Positions 1 to 12,500 of a DNA stretch of 64,000 bases are shown piece after piece. Below the pieces are notes generated by a model. That model was not told the origin of the DNA and searched no databases. It saw only the letters and a program-made list of their open reading frames with translations. Position 1 is the stretch's first letter, and every line of letters begins with the position of its first letter. This DNA is from Hemicentrotus pulcherrimus (Eukaryota; Echinodermata; Echinoidea; Camarodonta; Strongylocentrotidae), in contig BEXV01000382.1 in the NCBI GenBank assembly GCA_003118195.1, positions 1-64,000 on the forward strand. Reading direction: 5' to 3'. Made by a program: the position numbers and the translations under genes.

Positions 1-1263
1 TTCCCCCTCCCCCCTCCCGCGCGAAGCGCGGAAGATTTGACGTTTCATAAATTATTTAAGAAAGAAGACGATTCGTTGTACCGTTCTTGACTCTTAATCC
101 TTTTCCTTTCTACGTCCTCTTCCTTTCTTCTTTCTATTCTTTTTTTTTCTGGCCGGCGTTGTATTTTTTGAGGGGGCGACCTCCCCCCCCCTGCTCCCCC
201 CTAGATATGCGCCAGTTTGGTTCTCCATTTGACTCTCTTCCTTCTTTAATTAAACCAACTGAATCCTCTCTGCGGGAAACTCAATTCAATGAAACCAAAT
301 ATCAATGATGCAAAATTTGGTTCTCAAAATGACAGAAAATTTCTACTCCTGATCTCATACAAACTGTATGTTTCTTAAAAACATAATATAAAACTTACGT
401 TCCAACTACCAAACAACAAAATTCCATTATCTCCTTTTCACCAAGATATAGTTATGATACCAGATACGCAAAATTATGAAATGAAACAGGCAGAACCTAC
501 TGGAAAGCATAGCTTGTTTTTGCAGGTTCCCAAGAATGAATATGAACATTATTTTCATAAATCATTTTAAAGTGTCTTAATAATCACAGTAAAATAAATA
601 TAGTATAATAGCATATTTTCATAAACCATTTTAAAGTATCTAAATAATAAAAAAATACAAAAAGGAAAGAATGACAAAACGGGACACAAAGGACTGGAAA
701 CTGACATAATAAAATAAGACAAGCCATGGCATCTTGCGAGTAATAACCATTAACTACTCTCATCGGGCTCTCATCATTAATTTTCCTCTTCATTTTTGTT
801 TTGATGGTAAATTATTGGGGGATGAATGTACAGGCCATTCCTCCCCCACCTGACATTTGGGGTGATATATCCCCACCCCTCCCCCCCGGGATCGACACCC
901 ATGGTATTTGAGGTGAAACAGGGCACTCGTCAGAGATGAAGACAGCACTTATCGGGGGGGGGAGGAGGGGGAATTGTTCAAAGGTAAAGACCAGTATTGG
1001 ATACGCCCCAATTTCAAAAAATGAAATGGAAGCTCTCATTACCAATCATGTGAAAGAATATGTTTTGACTAAAACATAACGATAAAAAATTTGCCGGGAA
1101 GCCGCCTACTAATTCATATATTTAGTAAATTTGTTTCTCTCATGGTCTGTGAGAGATATAGGGTAGTCCCATATACATCTTTCTGTGTATATAGCTTGTA
1201 ACTTAAAGAAGATGGGCCAAATTTCTTATCATTTTGATGATTCAAGAACCTTGCAGATGCTAG

Positions 1264-1340
1264 ATGCTAGATGATCAACCTTTTCTGATCGATTCCACAA
1301 TGTTTCTTTCACAAATGCAATCGCATGACCATTACTGGTC
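1264..1340 (+). repeat. dispersed repeat, copy 1 (paired with 24449-24520)
   Basis: 'atgatcaaccttttctgatc', then 'attccacaa' and 'gtttctttcaca', then 'atgcaatcgcatgacca' occur here and at 24449-24520 in the same orientation, with a handful of differences. The family is not identified. Confidence 0.75.
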
Positions 1341-1842
1341 TTTACCTTTAAGTAAAAAAGAGCATTTCTAAAATTTGAATGGGGCAATTTTCGGAGGTGA
1401 AGAGAATTCTTTTCTGAAATGAAAAGGAATACTAACTAGAGATCAAAAAGGGCACATTCGTGTATGAGCATTACAAATTAGTAACTTATTGCAAAGAGAG
1501 TTGTTGAAAGAAAAAATAATAGTGGCAATTATCAGAGGTGAAAAGGGGAAGGGGCACTTTTCCTCTGTAAAAAAGGGCACTTTGGGGTTTCTTGAATAAT
1601 TAGGTGCATTGTGCCCCCTCCCCAAATCAATCATAAGAGTTAAATGATATTTTAAAATATTAGATCACTAAATCTATGCCAAACCAGTAGCTGCGTGACC
1701 ACAAATGGAACTCATGTGCACGGTGGGTGCACAGTGTACTCCACCATGTCGTGTTTGGGATTATTACTGAGGGGGTGTAGACGAGTACTACCATTACACA
1801 ACAGTATTTCACTTGTCGCCCTCTGTTGTTCAAATTTTAATC

Positions 1843-2158
1843 GTCTAGTGGTGGTTTAGTGGTGGTTATTTTGCAACCAGAGAACCGACGGCCTAAGATC
1901 CTCTCCGAGGGACCTGGTAATGAGGAGTTATGCCTAACTGAAAGAGAATACTCGTATGATTCAGATAATAAACATTTAACAGACTTATTTGGCTGCAGTC
2001 GCAAAAAAAGAGAGTAGTGAGCACTAATTTTTTTGGGGGCGCTCAAAAATTTGAAAAATCGCACCCCCCTCTTGGGCACCAGGGGGTCCCCCTGGCCTTG
2101 AGCATGCTCATGTAAAGGCGCTATATAAATATTAATATGTATGTATGTATGTATGTAT
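1843..2158 (+). mobile_element. SINE-like element with (TATG)n tail
   Basis: It begins with 'tagtggtggtttagtggtgg', reminiscent of a tRNA-type A box (TRGYnnARnGG). It ends with 'aaaggcgctatataaat', a tail shared by many animal SINEs and LINE 3' ends, followed by a tetranucleotide TATG run (about 2136-2158). No clear target-site duplication was found. It could instead be the truncated 3' end of a LINE. Confidence 0.5.
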
Positions 2159-2564
2159 CTGCCACTGCTATTACCATCATATCCACCATCACAATGATTA
2201 TCAACTTTATCATTATGTACCATCATAACTACCACCACCCTTAGGCCTAAAAAAGAAAAGATGTTGTATTACCCTTTTTATTTCCCCCCTTTGAACTGAT
2301 TTTTTTCCTCCAGTTTTGAACATATTTCTTGTATTCATTAAATGTTTTTGGTTTTTGTTTTGTTGTTGCTCTTTCTCCCTCTTTGGTCTGATATCATTCA
2401 GTTTTAATGCTTTTATATTTAACATATTTTTTGATTTATTAAACAAAAACATTATTTTCTTCCAAAAAACAGTAAAAAAAAATAAAAATAAAAAGCAGAC
2501 CATATATTTTAAGACTTTTGAGTTGGTCGCAAAGGGCAATACAACAACTTTTTTTGAAGCCTCA

Positions 2565-2706
2565 TCATCATAATAATAATATTCATCTTCATCATCATCA
2601 TCATCATCATCACTGTACCTACCAACATTATTTTTGTTATGATTTCATCATCAATATCATCACCATCTTCATCATTACCATCATCGCCATCAACCAAAAA
2701 CATCAC
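2565..2706. repeat. imperfect CAT/ATC-rich tract
   Basis: Degenerate trinucleotide tract that gives a His/Ile-rich open frame on the plus strand and a Met/Asp-rich one on the minus strand; neither is a real protein. Confidence 0.9.
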
Positions 2707-3693
2707 CATCATTATCATATTACTATTACTATGATTACTATCAGAATTATAAAGATCAAGAAAAGTGACACAAAAAAATTCATAGACACGATTGTACTGA
2801 AGTTGAACAACTTTTATTACATTCTTGTACTGTGTGTAAAACAAGACTGTCATATTTCCATTCAGACATGCATAACATGTGATGCCTAACATTTCTTCGG
2901 ATGCATACTAATAATTCTCCATGGCAATAGCTATTATGCAATCATTTTATTTGAATGTCATTTGAATATATAAGATTGAGCAGAACAGTTTTCATTTCTC
3001 AGATTTTGCACAGTAATGCAATATAAAAGTCAACATCATACCAAAATTCTTTTAAAGTGACAATTCCAAGTTTTCATACAGGCTTATGACAGTTTAGGCC
3101 ATTATGGTGAAATATCTAATGAAGGTTCATTCAGAATATTTAAGAATCATTTATTGTGTACTGTCAAACTTTATTTTTATTACCAATCAAGTTGGCAAAA
3201 TTTGTCAATGAATGACTCATATAACAAAAATTGAGTTTTCAAACAATTGTTTCCTTCAAATTCATGTTGTATTTCTCTTTTAATAGTACGGAAGGAGGCA
3301 TAACTGTAATGCAATTATCATGATCTAATCCAAGACTTTATGTTATGAGAATTAGAATAATTAGATTTCATGATTAATTTTCAACATTTATCCGAATTCT
3401 GTTTTGTAAGAGTCATGGCATTGTGAGACCTATTATATGGTATGGAAAAAATAATGATATTCCAAGTTTACAAAGACTCTGACAAAATCTTCGAACTGTA
3501 CATCCAAACACACATATATATAACAAAATACAAGAATGTACAGACATATATATACCACTACAATACTCATGCAGAAGCAAATAACATATTGAAAAATATT
3601 CATATTTATATATAATATATATATACTGTCTCTATATTTATTAACTAAGAAATTGTGTCCTACTCTCATTACTGTGTCTGGTGGACCTACAGT

Positions 3694-3793
3694 TCGTCCT
3701 TGTTTTCACGAAGTGACGGTAGTGAGGAAAATCGTAATGCAAAGTGAATGCATTTTTTTTTCACTACCGTCACTTCGTGAAAACAGCGACGAG
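3694..3793. mobile_element. 100-bp MITE, copy A
   Basis: Near-perfect terminal inverted repeats of about 32 bp (TCGTC..TGTTTTCACGAAG, continuing TGACGGTAGTGA) enclose a centre of about 35 bp. A GT dinucleotide flanks both ends (3692-3693 and 3794-3795). The same element occurs in the opposite orientation at 30091-30189. It carries no coding capacity. The small size, TIRs and 2-bp flank fit a non-autonomous DNA transposon; I cannot assign the superfamily. Confidence 0.85.
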
Positions 3794-5411
3794 TTATGAG
3801 ATAGTTAAATTTGTCTATGATGGACGATTTGCAGCTCAAAAGGAATTGAATAATGGTGGTTTTGTCCTGGATGTGACATGGCCACTTGAGCGCAAGAATA
3901 TCATTTAATCTTCCACTTTGTTTAAGTTTTAAACAGTGCAGATTTTGTACAGATATCAACTTCAACCATAATGGCAGGTATGAATTTTCGCATAACGAGA
4001 TAAATCGAGAAATATGGCAAGATTCTTATTGAATAAAAAGAAATCTGCCAATTTGAATTTAAAAGAAATGATTTGAATAGCTTTTCACCATTTTTAACAC
4101 CAATTTAATAATCTAGTAAGTTCAATAATACTAAATACTTTAAAGGTTGACTGTCAGATTTAATAATAAGGAACTGTATGTCATATAATAACTGAATAGT
4201 TTTGTTTGATAATAGATACTTATGGTTAGAGACAAGTAGGGAGCTTTGTAGCACTACAAATATAAATGACATTGACAAATGCATAATGCACTACCATGAA
4301 TACATATGCAGCTAAAAACTTTGTATTTTTGTACATAAAGTTTTTAATAAATATAAGATATAAGAGGAGAGATAGAGAGAACACGCAGATAAATTATTCA
4401 CAAATAAATTGCTCAAAACATCTTGGCACTTGGGAGCTCATAAATAAAACATACAAAAGAAACATTGATTTTTTCCTTCATTTCATTCATAAACCATACA
4501 ATGAGTTGTAAATGTTACATGTTTATACTTGAAGGAAAAAACAAAGCACATAATACAAAATTCATCAATTAATATAAAATTGATAGCCAGTAATTTACCT
4601 AAAAATATGTGATGCAAACAAATTGCAATTTGATTTTTTTTGTTTTTTGAAAAATAGTTTTTATTTTATTATTTTCTTGAAAATGCAAAACTAACTGACT
4701 AAAAATGAATACACAAACAAAATATTCAAATTTGAGTTAAAATATTTTTGGTATCATTTTGAAATCAAAATTTTAAAAATTTCAAACAATCCATGCATGA
4801 AGGTACTTTGAACACTGTTGTTTTGATAAAGTTCATTGACCCCATCTGTGAACTCCCAAATTACTTTTGCTATGATATTCTCCTATGAATACAAAACAAT
4901 TCAATGAATCCAATTGTATGACAGTGTTTTTCAAGTACATGTGAAAAATATATATAGTCAAATCATTTTTGTTATGTTTTCTTCAGATATATAAGAACAA
5001 AATCAAAACAATGCCATGCATTTTTTTTTAAAGTACAGCAAGAAAACATCCTATAGAAGAACAATCTCATATAAAATTACATTGATATAGAATCATGCAA
5101 TATTTTTTTTTTTGTGGAGGGGTTATACTTACAGGTCAAAATTTCTATATTTTTTATGAAATGAAAAAAGAAAATCCACTCCTATAAAACCCACTAGAAT
5201 ATACATAGCCTCTTTAACTGCCTCATACCACTGTACTTCACAGTTGGTTTGCTTGCTTTCTTGGTATTTGTTACTCTTGTTTCAAAATGTTCAACATTTA
5301 TAGATAAAGTTGACATGCAAAAACATACAACAGAGTCTATAAGCCTGGCCCAACACTCAGGTTTCCCCTGCTAGAGTTGTGAAGATCATACACTTTATGC
5401 ATCAACAGGTA

Positions 5412-5592
5412 CAATGGAACCTGCTCTAGTGAACACCTCTATAGAAAGACCACATTTTCTGTTCCCTTTGAATAGAGTTTCTGATTGAAATGTGTACTAA
5501 ATGAACTACAAGGTAGTATAATAGAGACCACCTTCCTATAGAGACTGCTTTTCTTGTCCCCCTTGAGCGGTCTTTATAGACAGGTTTCACTG
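5412..5592. mobile_element. ~180-bp TIR element flanked by TA
   Basis: The left end CAATGGAACCTG and right end CAGGTTTCACTG are inverted repeats, and TA flanks both sides (5410-5411 and 5593-5594). Internal phrases such as 'ctatagaaagaccac' and 'cggtctttatagacagg' continue the inverted symmetry. TA duplication and the CAGTGRAACC-type end fit a Tc1/mariner-type MITE. No coding capacity. Confidence 0.68.
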
Positions 5593-5635
5593 TACCTGTC
5601 ATCAAAAATAGTGCATACATACTTTATGTACTTAA

Positions 5636-6067
5636 AGGGGCTGTACACTGCAGAGATATATTGCATGAATCTGTGGGATCAGGCTCCGTAGTTTGTCCAA
5701 TCCGAGTTTCATACTGTTCAAACATGATTCATTGTCAAAAGGCTAGATAACGATGGCTAACATGAACATCGACAAGTCTATCCACACAAGACCTCATCAA
5801 CATAGACATATTCCTCTTCAAATTCATCACTCATTTACACAAAAATAATGAAAATTCTCTTCAATTATCCTAGAAAATACCTGTAATACTATCAATAAAT
5901 ACTAACATGAATTTTTCATCGATTGTAAATTTCATAAAAACTGTACAGATTTGAGAGCATGAAAAAATGTGCTTCAAAATTTATTTCATTTACAGAATCA
6001 AGGCAATTGAATTCATTCCATATCAAATCTCAAATTCATTAAAATTTATTCATTTGGTTGTGCTCCT
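5636..6067. mobile_element. possible decayed TTAA-flanked element
   Basis: TTAA lies at 5632-5635 and 6068-6071. The ends AGGGGCTGTACA and (inverse) AGGAGCACAACC are only loosely inverted. The interval contains the two AATAAA hexamers nearest to the tensin stop on the gene's strand. Chance TTAA sites are common in AT-rich DNA, so this is tentative. Confidence 0.33.
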
Positions 6068-6374
6068 TTAAAAGGAGCCAAATATGTTAAAAAGCAGGAT
6101 AAAACATCCTTTGCTCAGTCAGGATGTTGTATGATTTAATTTTTTTTTTAGAACTGCTGACCTTTTTGATCAACATATTCATTTTCATTTCATGAAATCG
6201 ATTGTATAGCTTTTTAAAAAATAGGATGATATACAGCATGCTATGAGACCCAATTCATGCATGCATTGCATTGACTGGCTCCCTCTATAGTCCATTATTA
6301 CAGAAGCAGAGTTTATGAGCACCAATCTCTATGCAGGAAGTCCTCCTCCTTGCATCCCTTTCCTCCTCGTCTGC

Positions 6375-6534
6375 TCAAGGCGTCTTGACCGATGTTTTGG
6401 AGGAGGAGCCTAGCATCACCTTGGTAACAAAGCTAACAATGGCAGAGGCGGGCTGTTCGACCTCCCAATCAGCGAAGAGATGGCACTGGTTGTCTGTCAG
6501 ACTGCCTGGTTTACGGGCAACAAATCCAAAGATT
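6375..6534 (-). CDS. tns: tensin coding exon 9: PTB end and stop codon
   Basis: The exon begins after the acceptor TTCTGCAG in phase 2 and ends at TGA (6377-6375). It encodes residues 395-446: [20 protein letters not shown], then [20 protein letters not shown] and a short Ser/Lys tail ending KTSVKTP. [KI]-FGFVARK-x-GS-x-TDN-x-CHLFAE and QPASAIV-x-FV-x-[KR]VML are the C-terminal tensin signature, including the final PTB helix. Confidence 0.97.
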
Positions 6535-9500
6535 CTGCAGAACAAACACAAAGAGAAAGGGGGGGGGATGGTAATTAAAAACTTCAATACCTCACACAAC
6601 TCTCGTATAAAAATATTCTACAAAAGAACTTCTTCAGTGGGGCATTACAATAATATAAGACAAGCATTGATTCCTACACAGCTACAAACTCAAATCATAC
6701 TTGGGATAACAATATTTAGTTCTGGTAATCCTTGGTGATAGAGGAAAATCAAGTCTATTTACAATGGATGTTTAAGACTATGAATAACAGAAATCTACCA
6801 AATGATTATGGCAAAAAATGTATACCCGGTAATAACTGGGTAAAGAGAGAATAAAGATAAGAGAAGACAGCTATTTGTCTTGACTTATATGCATATCATG
6901 CTGTCTTGTATGCATTGTGGTTTCAAATTAAATGAGACTTCCAGCACATTTTAATAATTGGTTTTTCATTTGCAGATCCAGTATAAGTACCTATTCACTG
7001 CCTGAAAACCCTGTAAGTTAGGTCAGATTCTCTCAAAAATTCTGTTTCATTTTCCTAACATTGGCTAAAAGATATATTTTAGGTACCATAGATGTATACA
7101 AAGCAATGCTCTCTGATAATAATTTGCACAAGCACAATGCAAATGAAAATATTAATATAAAATGTTATAATAAAAAAAAAACCTACTTTGCTTCAGCAAC
7201 TTCTTGCCCTTCTCTCCTTGGATATCTACAACGAAACAAAGAATAATTGGAGACGTTGAAATAACTCACAGTAACAACGACTACATTGATGGGTATAGTT
7301 GGTATTTTACAATATATAAACTTGGTGACTGAAAAAACACAAAGATACTGAATTAAACAACATATAACAATAAACAAGACATCTTGATTTATATTACAAA
7401 CCAAGGTGGGAAAAATGTATCCTCAAAGATGTAGTTAACTGTAGATGCATACCATCATGAGCAGCACACAAGCTACAAATTGATACAGAGAACTCTATCT
7501 TAGCAGTTTCCAAATTAAGTTACACCTTTAAGAATGCCGGTCTCTCTCCAAGCAATGTCACAGAAAACCACTCTGCTGCAGGATTTTTAAAGAATTAGCT
7601 GTAAAGCATCCTAAAAGATGATGTAATTGACAAGCAGTCAACTTCAAAGTAATTACAATTTTGTAAAACATGAGGGAAAGTGAAATCATTGAGTTTCCAG
7701 ACCCATAATGTAAATGAAAATTTCAAGAGTTTTGAATGACTTACTTTCTTGCAAGTGGGTCCATTCCACAGAACAGGATAGACTTGACAGGGTAGTGCTT
7801 TCTGAAGAATAACCTGGGCAACAGAAAAAGGACAACAAGTTCATTAAGACACATTCTTAGATGGATCGTATTCTTTGTAATTTGGGTATTTCTTTGCCTT
7901 GTATAGAGGAGAATAAAACATTAGGACGATTGGAAGATGAAGAGATTTGAAATAGCGTTGAAAGCCCCATCTCCATGTATTTATTCAAAGTACGTTGTTA
8001 GCAAAGAAATATGGGTTTTCTAACTTTTTTTAATAGCAATTCCAAGACATGTCTTTCATATCGTCTGAATATTTTGTAAACTAATTGAATTAAGCACAGT
8101 CTATTTTTCTTGGTGACCTCCAATTTGCTCTAGTAACCACTGCTCCGGACTTGACTTCATTACAGTTTAAGGTTTGGGATACAATTTGGTTTAAGGTTAG
8201 ATTTATGCTCAGAGTTAGAGCTAAAGTTATATACATGTACTAATATGGTGCCTATCCTGGAATTTTGTTGGTGCAGGAAATTGACAGACACTCACAAATT
8301 TCTTGTAGAACTACTTTCTTTTCTTGCAGAGAAGATAAGACGGTAAGAAGACTTACTTTCTCTGTGTATCTGTGAGTGTGATGCCCTTTGACGACACCTT
8401 GAAGTGGACGACGACGGGCTCGGGTTTCTTCTTGGCACTCAACGTCTTAGTCAAGCCTTCCCGTACAGATTCTGATCCAGTCAACGACTCCATGTCCACA
8501 CTGTCAATGTACAGCACTTTGCATGCTGGGAAGGGAAAGGAAAACAATGAATGTGAATATATTTAAGTTTATGAAGACAGACAAAAGTGTTGGTCAAAAG
8601 AAAAAAGCTGCACTGGTTAACTAGCAAGAGGTACTTGCATATTACTATAGGGGCTTTTTTTCCTGATTCGGGGCGGGGGAGGGGGGAGGAGGGTTCCTGA
8701 ACCCCACCACCCTTCTGTTCTACCATTGGCTGGCATTCCTCTATTTTTCCCATCATCTCTTTAATATCAGTTACCCTCATTTTCATCTTTTAACACCCTT
8801 TAAGGTCCACGTCACTAATACAGACTTTTCAATATCCTATGACCTCAACCGATTGATTAATTTTGTCACCATCATTTCAGAGTATCTTAGACGAACAACA
8901 AATTCAGCTTCCCGGTACTTAAAATGTTGGTTTAGAATTCCATTAAAGGCAGGAAAATCTGCCCAGCTGAAGCTTAATGGATTTTTCCCACATGCTGTAT
9001 TCTTGATACACAATAAATCAATAGAAGTCATAAAAATTGACCTGGTAATGGTTATATTATTAAACCCATATGAAAATTTGTTGATTGTACTATTCTTTGG
9101 ATTCAGTGGTTGAGCTCCTTTCAGTTTTAAATGAAAAGAGCTGGGAAAATTAATACATCGTGTCAATTTCCTGAAAGTTTGACCCCTATATAAATCAAAA
9201 TACTTCATTACATAAATATAAATCAACAATTAATCAACATAAACTATGCATATATGTGACAAGATGAATTACATGGTCATTATTGGGTTGCAACAGTATA
9301 ACCTATGCTTCATGGCATTTTGAGCACACATTGCAACCTATTTTATTTTCAGTGAATTCAATTAAAAGCTGTATTTTCAACCTGACCAAATATTAACAAG
9401 AGCAAATGTTGGCAAGAGTTCAATAAACTTTATATGTCAGTGACTGTTCCATTGATCGTACCTGCTCCCTGATGTAATAATGATGCTGCCGACTTGGGAT

Positions 9501-12500
9501 CCAGAGTGGAGTCAGTGGCATCAGAGCCTGTTGAATCTGTATCCAGAGGGAGGGAGGAAAAGAGAAAAGAAGAGCTTGAATGTTATTACTCTGAATAAAG
9601 TATTTAAAGTATTTTTTTATTTACTAGTTCATATTTGAAGAAAAAAATGTCATGTGCTATATTTTATTGGCTCCATTTACCAGGTGTATATACACTGAAA
9701 TATACTGTATCTTGAAAACTATCGTTATTAATCAAATGAATGAATGTATGACAGAAATATTGTAAGGTATATATATTAAACAAAAATATACATGGCAAGA
9801 AATGAAACGATGGATTGTTCTAGTTAGAGCCAATGATAAAAAGCGTTACTTTTCCACCTAAAATATTTCTGTCAATAACAATGCAAAAACAGTGCTTCAT
9901 CTGCAGAAAATTGATGAGCTTGAAAAGTAAGTGCATGCCCAAAGCACCCAATGTTAATCTTCAAGAATCTTTCTGCATGAAAAGAAATTAGCAAATCAGA
10001 TTCCCAATCTCTAGCCTGGTTAATAGGGTTGTTTATGAGAAAGGAATATAACTAAGGAAGGATAAACAAATTAGGTATAATACTGACAGCTAAAAGGAAA
10101 AAAAGACCACATAATGTTCTAAATTTATCCCATGAAAATTCAGCTATACCCCCCTAAGGGAAGCTTGCTTATCTGTTTCCTAATCTTAATCGGAGTCAAA
10201 CACTTTGAGCAATCTTGGCTTCGGAAAAGGTAGAGAAATTGAACGCATGAGGAAGTATAAGACATCGGGGGACACTTTTGAGGGGGAAGTGCATGAACTT
10301 TGCTAATTTTATCAACACAGCTCATAAATTTTATGACGTTATAAAATAATGTATGGATGAATGCCAAAAAACAAAGCAACTTTGACGAGTGAGGGGTATA
10401 TACTGGTGATGCTACCCCAAAATGTGGTAAATATATATGGACAACTTGAGTTGAAAAAGATGTATGTTGAAATTGACATGAAAAGAAATGATAAATATAC
10501 CGGTATTTGAATATGTTGCGCTTGTGATAGGCATGATACAAACTCGATATATATCTACATTACATACTACATTTAAAACTTGTATATATGAGTACGATTT
10601 CTAATAATGCAACCGTATAGATTTGGTATGCTTTCACGGATGTACCCCAACATTTATTTGTCATTCCCAGATACCCTTCCACTTGTTCCTATCAATCTGT
10701 GGATTGATTGATGCCTCACATGCTGCTGTTAGCTAGTGGCTCATTCTTGGCAGGTTGATGGCAAATTTTAGCCACAAAATTGTAGCAAGTCATGAAAGAA
10801 TGAATATCATATTACATGTACTTTGAACAGCGAACATAAGATTATAATCATAACAAAATTTTTGTTGTGATGTAATTCATGATGTGGTATGTTGTTCAGC
10901 AAATACTAATGTGGAAAAACAGCTTTTTTTAACAATTTCAACAAGATTTGTTTATATTTTATATACAACATTTAACATATAGCAAGTTACATTTTAGTCA
11001 AGATACATGTACTGGTAGTTTAGTACTTGGACAGTTTATACATAAAGGACACCAAGAATAGATCTTATATACAGGTTTATTAATGCATCTCTACATCAAA
11101 TGGAAAGATTCACAGCAGGAAAATGAAAAAGATGGCAAAGTATTATATATATTACAGTCTTTTTAGGAAAGTTTTAAAATCAAATACTGGGAACAAATAT
11201 TGGCTCTGAATGGTGTAAAGTTTCCCACGGTTGATTTGAAAGAGAAATGGTAAATAATTTTGTTTATCAGGATAACAGCACTTGTACAGATAGTCATGCC
11301 TGATTTCCTTTTCTAATAAAGGTTTGAATGTAGGAGTGTTTTAAACCAAGTAAACACCACTAAACACTACCAGAAACAAAAGGATGATTCTGACCGCACA
11401 GATAGCAAGTAGCTCTTTGAAACATTTACGGAACAATTATCATCTATGGCAGGTTGAATCTCTTTGACATTGTTTACCACAAGTCTGGAATGTTTGCGTG
11501 ACTGAAAATTCACAAATATAGCACTTTTGGAGAGGATTAATCTAATAAGTTCTGCACGATCGCTCATCTTTTCTGTACGAAATGAAGAGATCCGTTGAGG
11601 CACATCCCCCAAAACATTACCTCAATCAGCCATATACTGCTGTATTTGACTGGTGTTATTTCTCAACACTGATTACATGGTTAAAGGCCCAGAAAAAACA
11701 CAGCTTAATGCATGCATCAGAATTCACAGTTAATATCACACGAGAGAGATTATCAAACTTAATTTTCAGCGAAATACCAGGCACAGGTGCCATTTGTAAA
11801 AAGTAAGTTCAAAAGAGATTAAAATAAAATTTTAACATTTCAGATAATATTGAACAGGCACAGACATTATTACCACTTCCTATCTTGTTTTGTAGACATT
11901 ATTTGAAGAAGAAAGAACTACATAATGGCATTTTTTGCATCCCCATTGCCCAAAACTAATTTTCATGAGCATGCAGTTTTTATTAGCATCTTACTAAAAC
12001 CACACTTGACCTAACAAAGCTTTTTCCAATTTGACCACAAAATTATTCATTTCCCCTATGAATATATATATCGCTCAGCCTTTAGAAACAGTCCAAACTG
12101 TCAAAAAGTTGTTCCAAGTCAAGTTTGAGCTTCAAATTATGTTCACCAAATGAAAAACTGCATGTCAGCACTAGAATATAGAGTTAGTCTCCTCTGTAAA
12201 ACCAGGATGAAATATGGCAAATTCACCATTCTAAAAGCCAATAATCTCTGGCGCCTCCCATGTACGATTGACAACTTCATCATTTATCCTACAAAAATCC
12301 TAGGATTATTGTAAAATTTTGATTTATTTCCCATCTGACAGCCAAGCTATGGGATTGTACAAGATTGAGAGGATTATCATGCACAATGACAATCAAAATA
12401 TGGAACAATGGAGAAAAATATCTGGACTTGGGACACGCGAATTGGAACTAGGCAAATAAAGAAATGGTGAAAATGGAAAATGTGGTTCTGACAATGTCAC

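Larger units (their letters stand above)
1..6374. other. tensin 3' flank and likely 3' UTR; no other gene recognised
   Basis: No frame here resembles a known protein. On the gene's strand, AATAAA hexamers (plus-strand TTTATT) occur at 6045-6050 and 5980-5985, with more farther on; both fall inside a possible TTAA-flanked element. The true polyadenylation site cannot be fixed from sequence. Around 810-1060 and 1370-1640 lies G/C-run-rich, repeat-like sequence with recurring phrases such as 'gaggtgaaaagggg' and 'gtgccccctccccaaat'. Related phrases recur near 16600-16720 and 21290-21360, suggesting an old dispersed repeat. Confidence 0.6.

Noticed and set aside
1837..2238. 133-residue minus-strand open frame
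   Set aside because: It lies over a SINE-like element and TATG/CAT simple repeats.
2509..2892. Overlapping His-rich and Met/Asp-rich open frames on both strands
   Set aside because: Produced by the imperfect CAT trinucleotide tract.
8372..8566. Plus-strand 64-residue frame over tensin exon 6
   Set aside because: Antisense shadow of the PTB exon.
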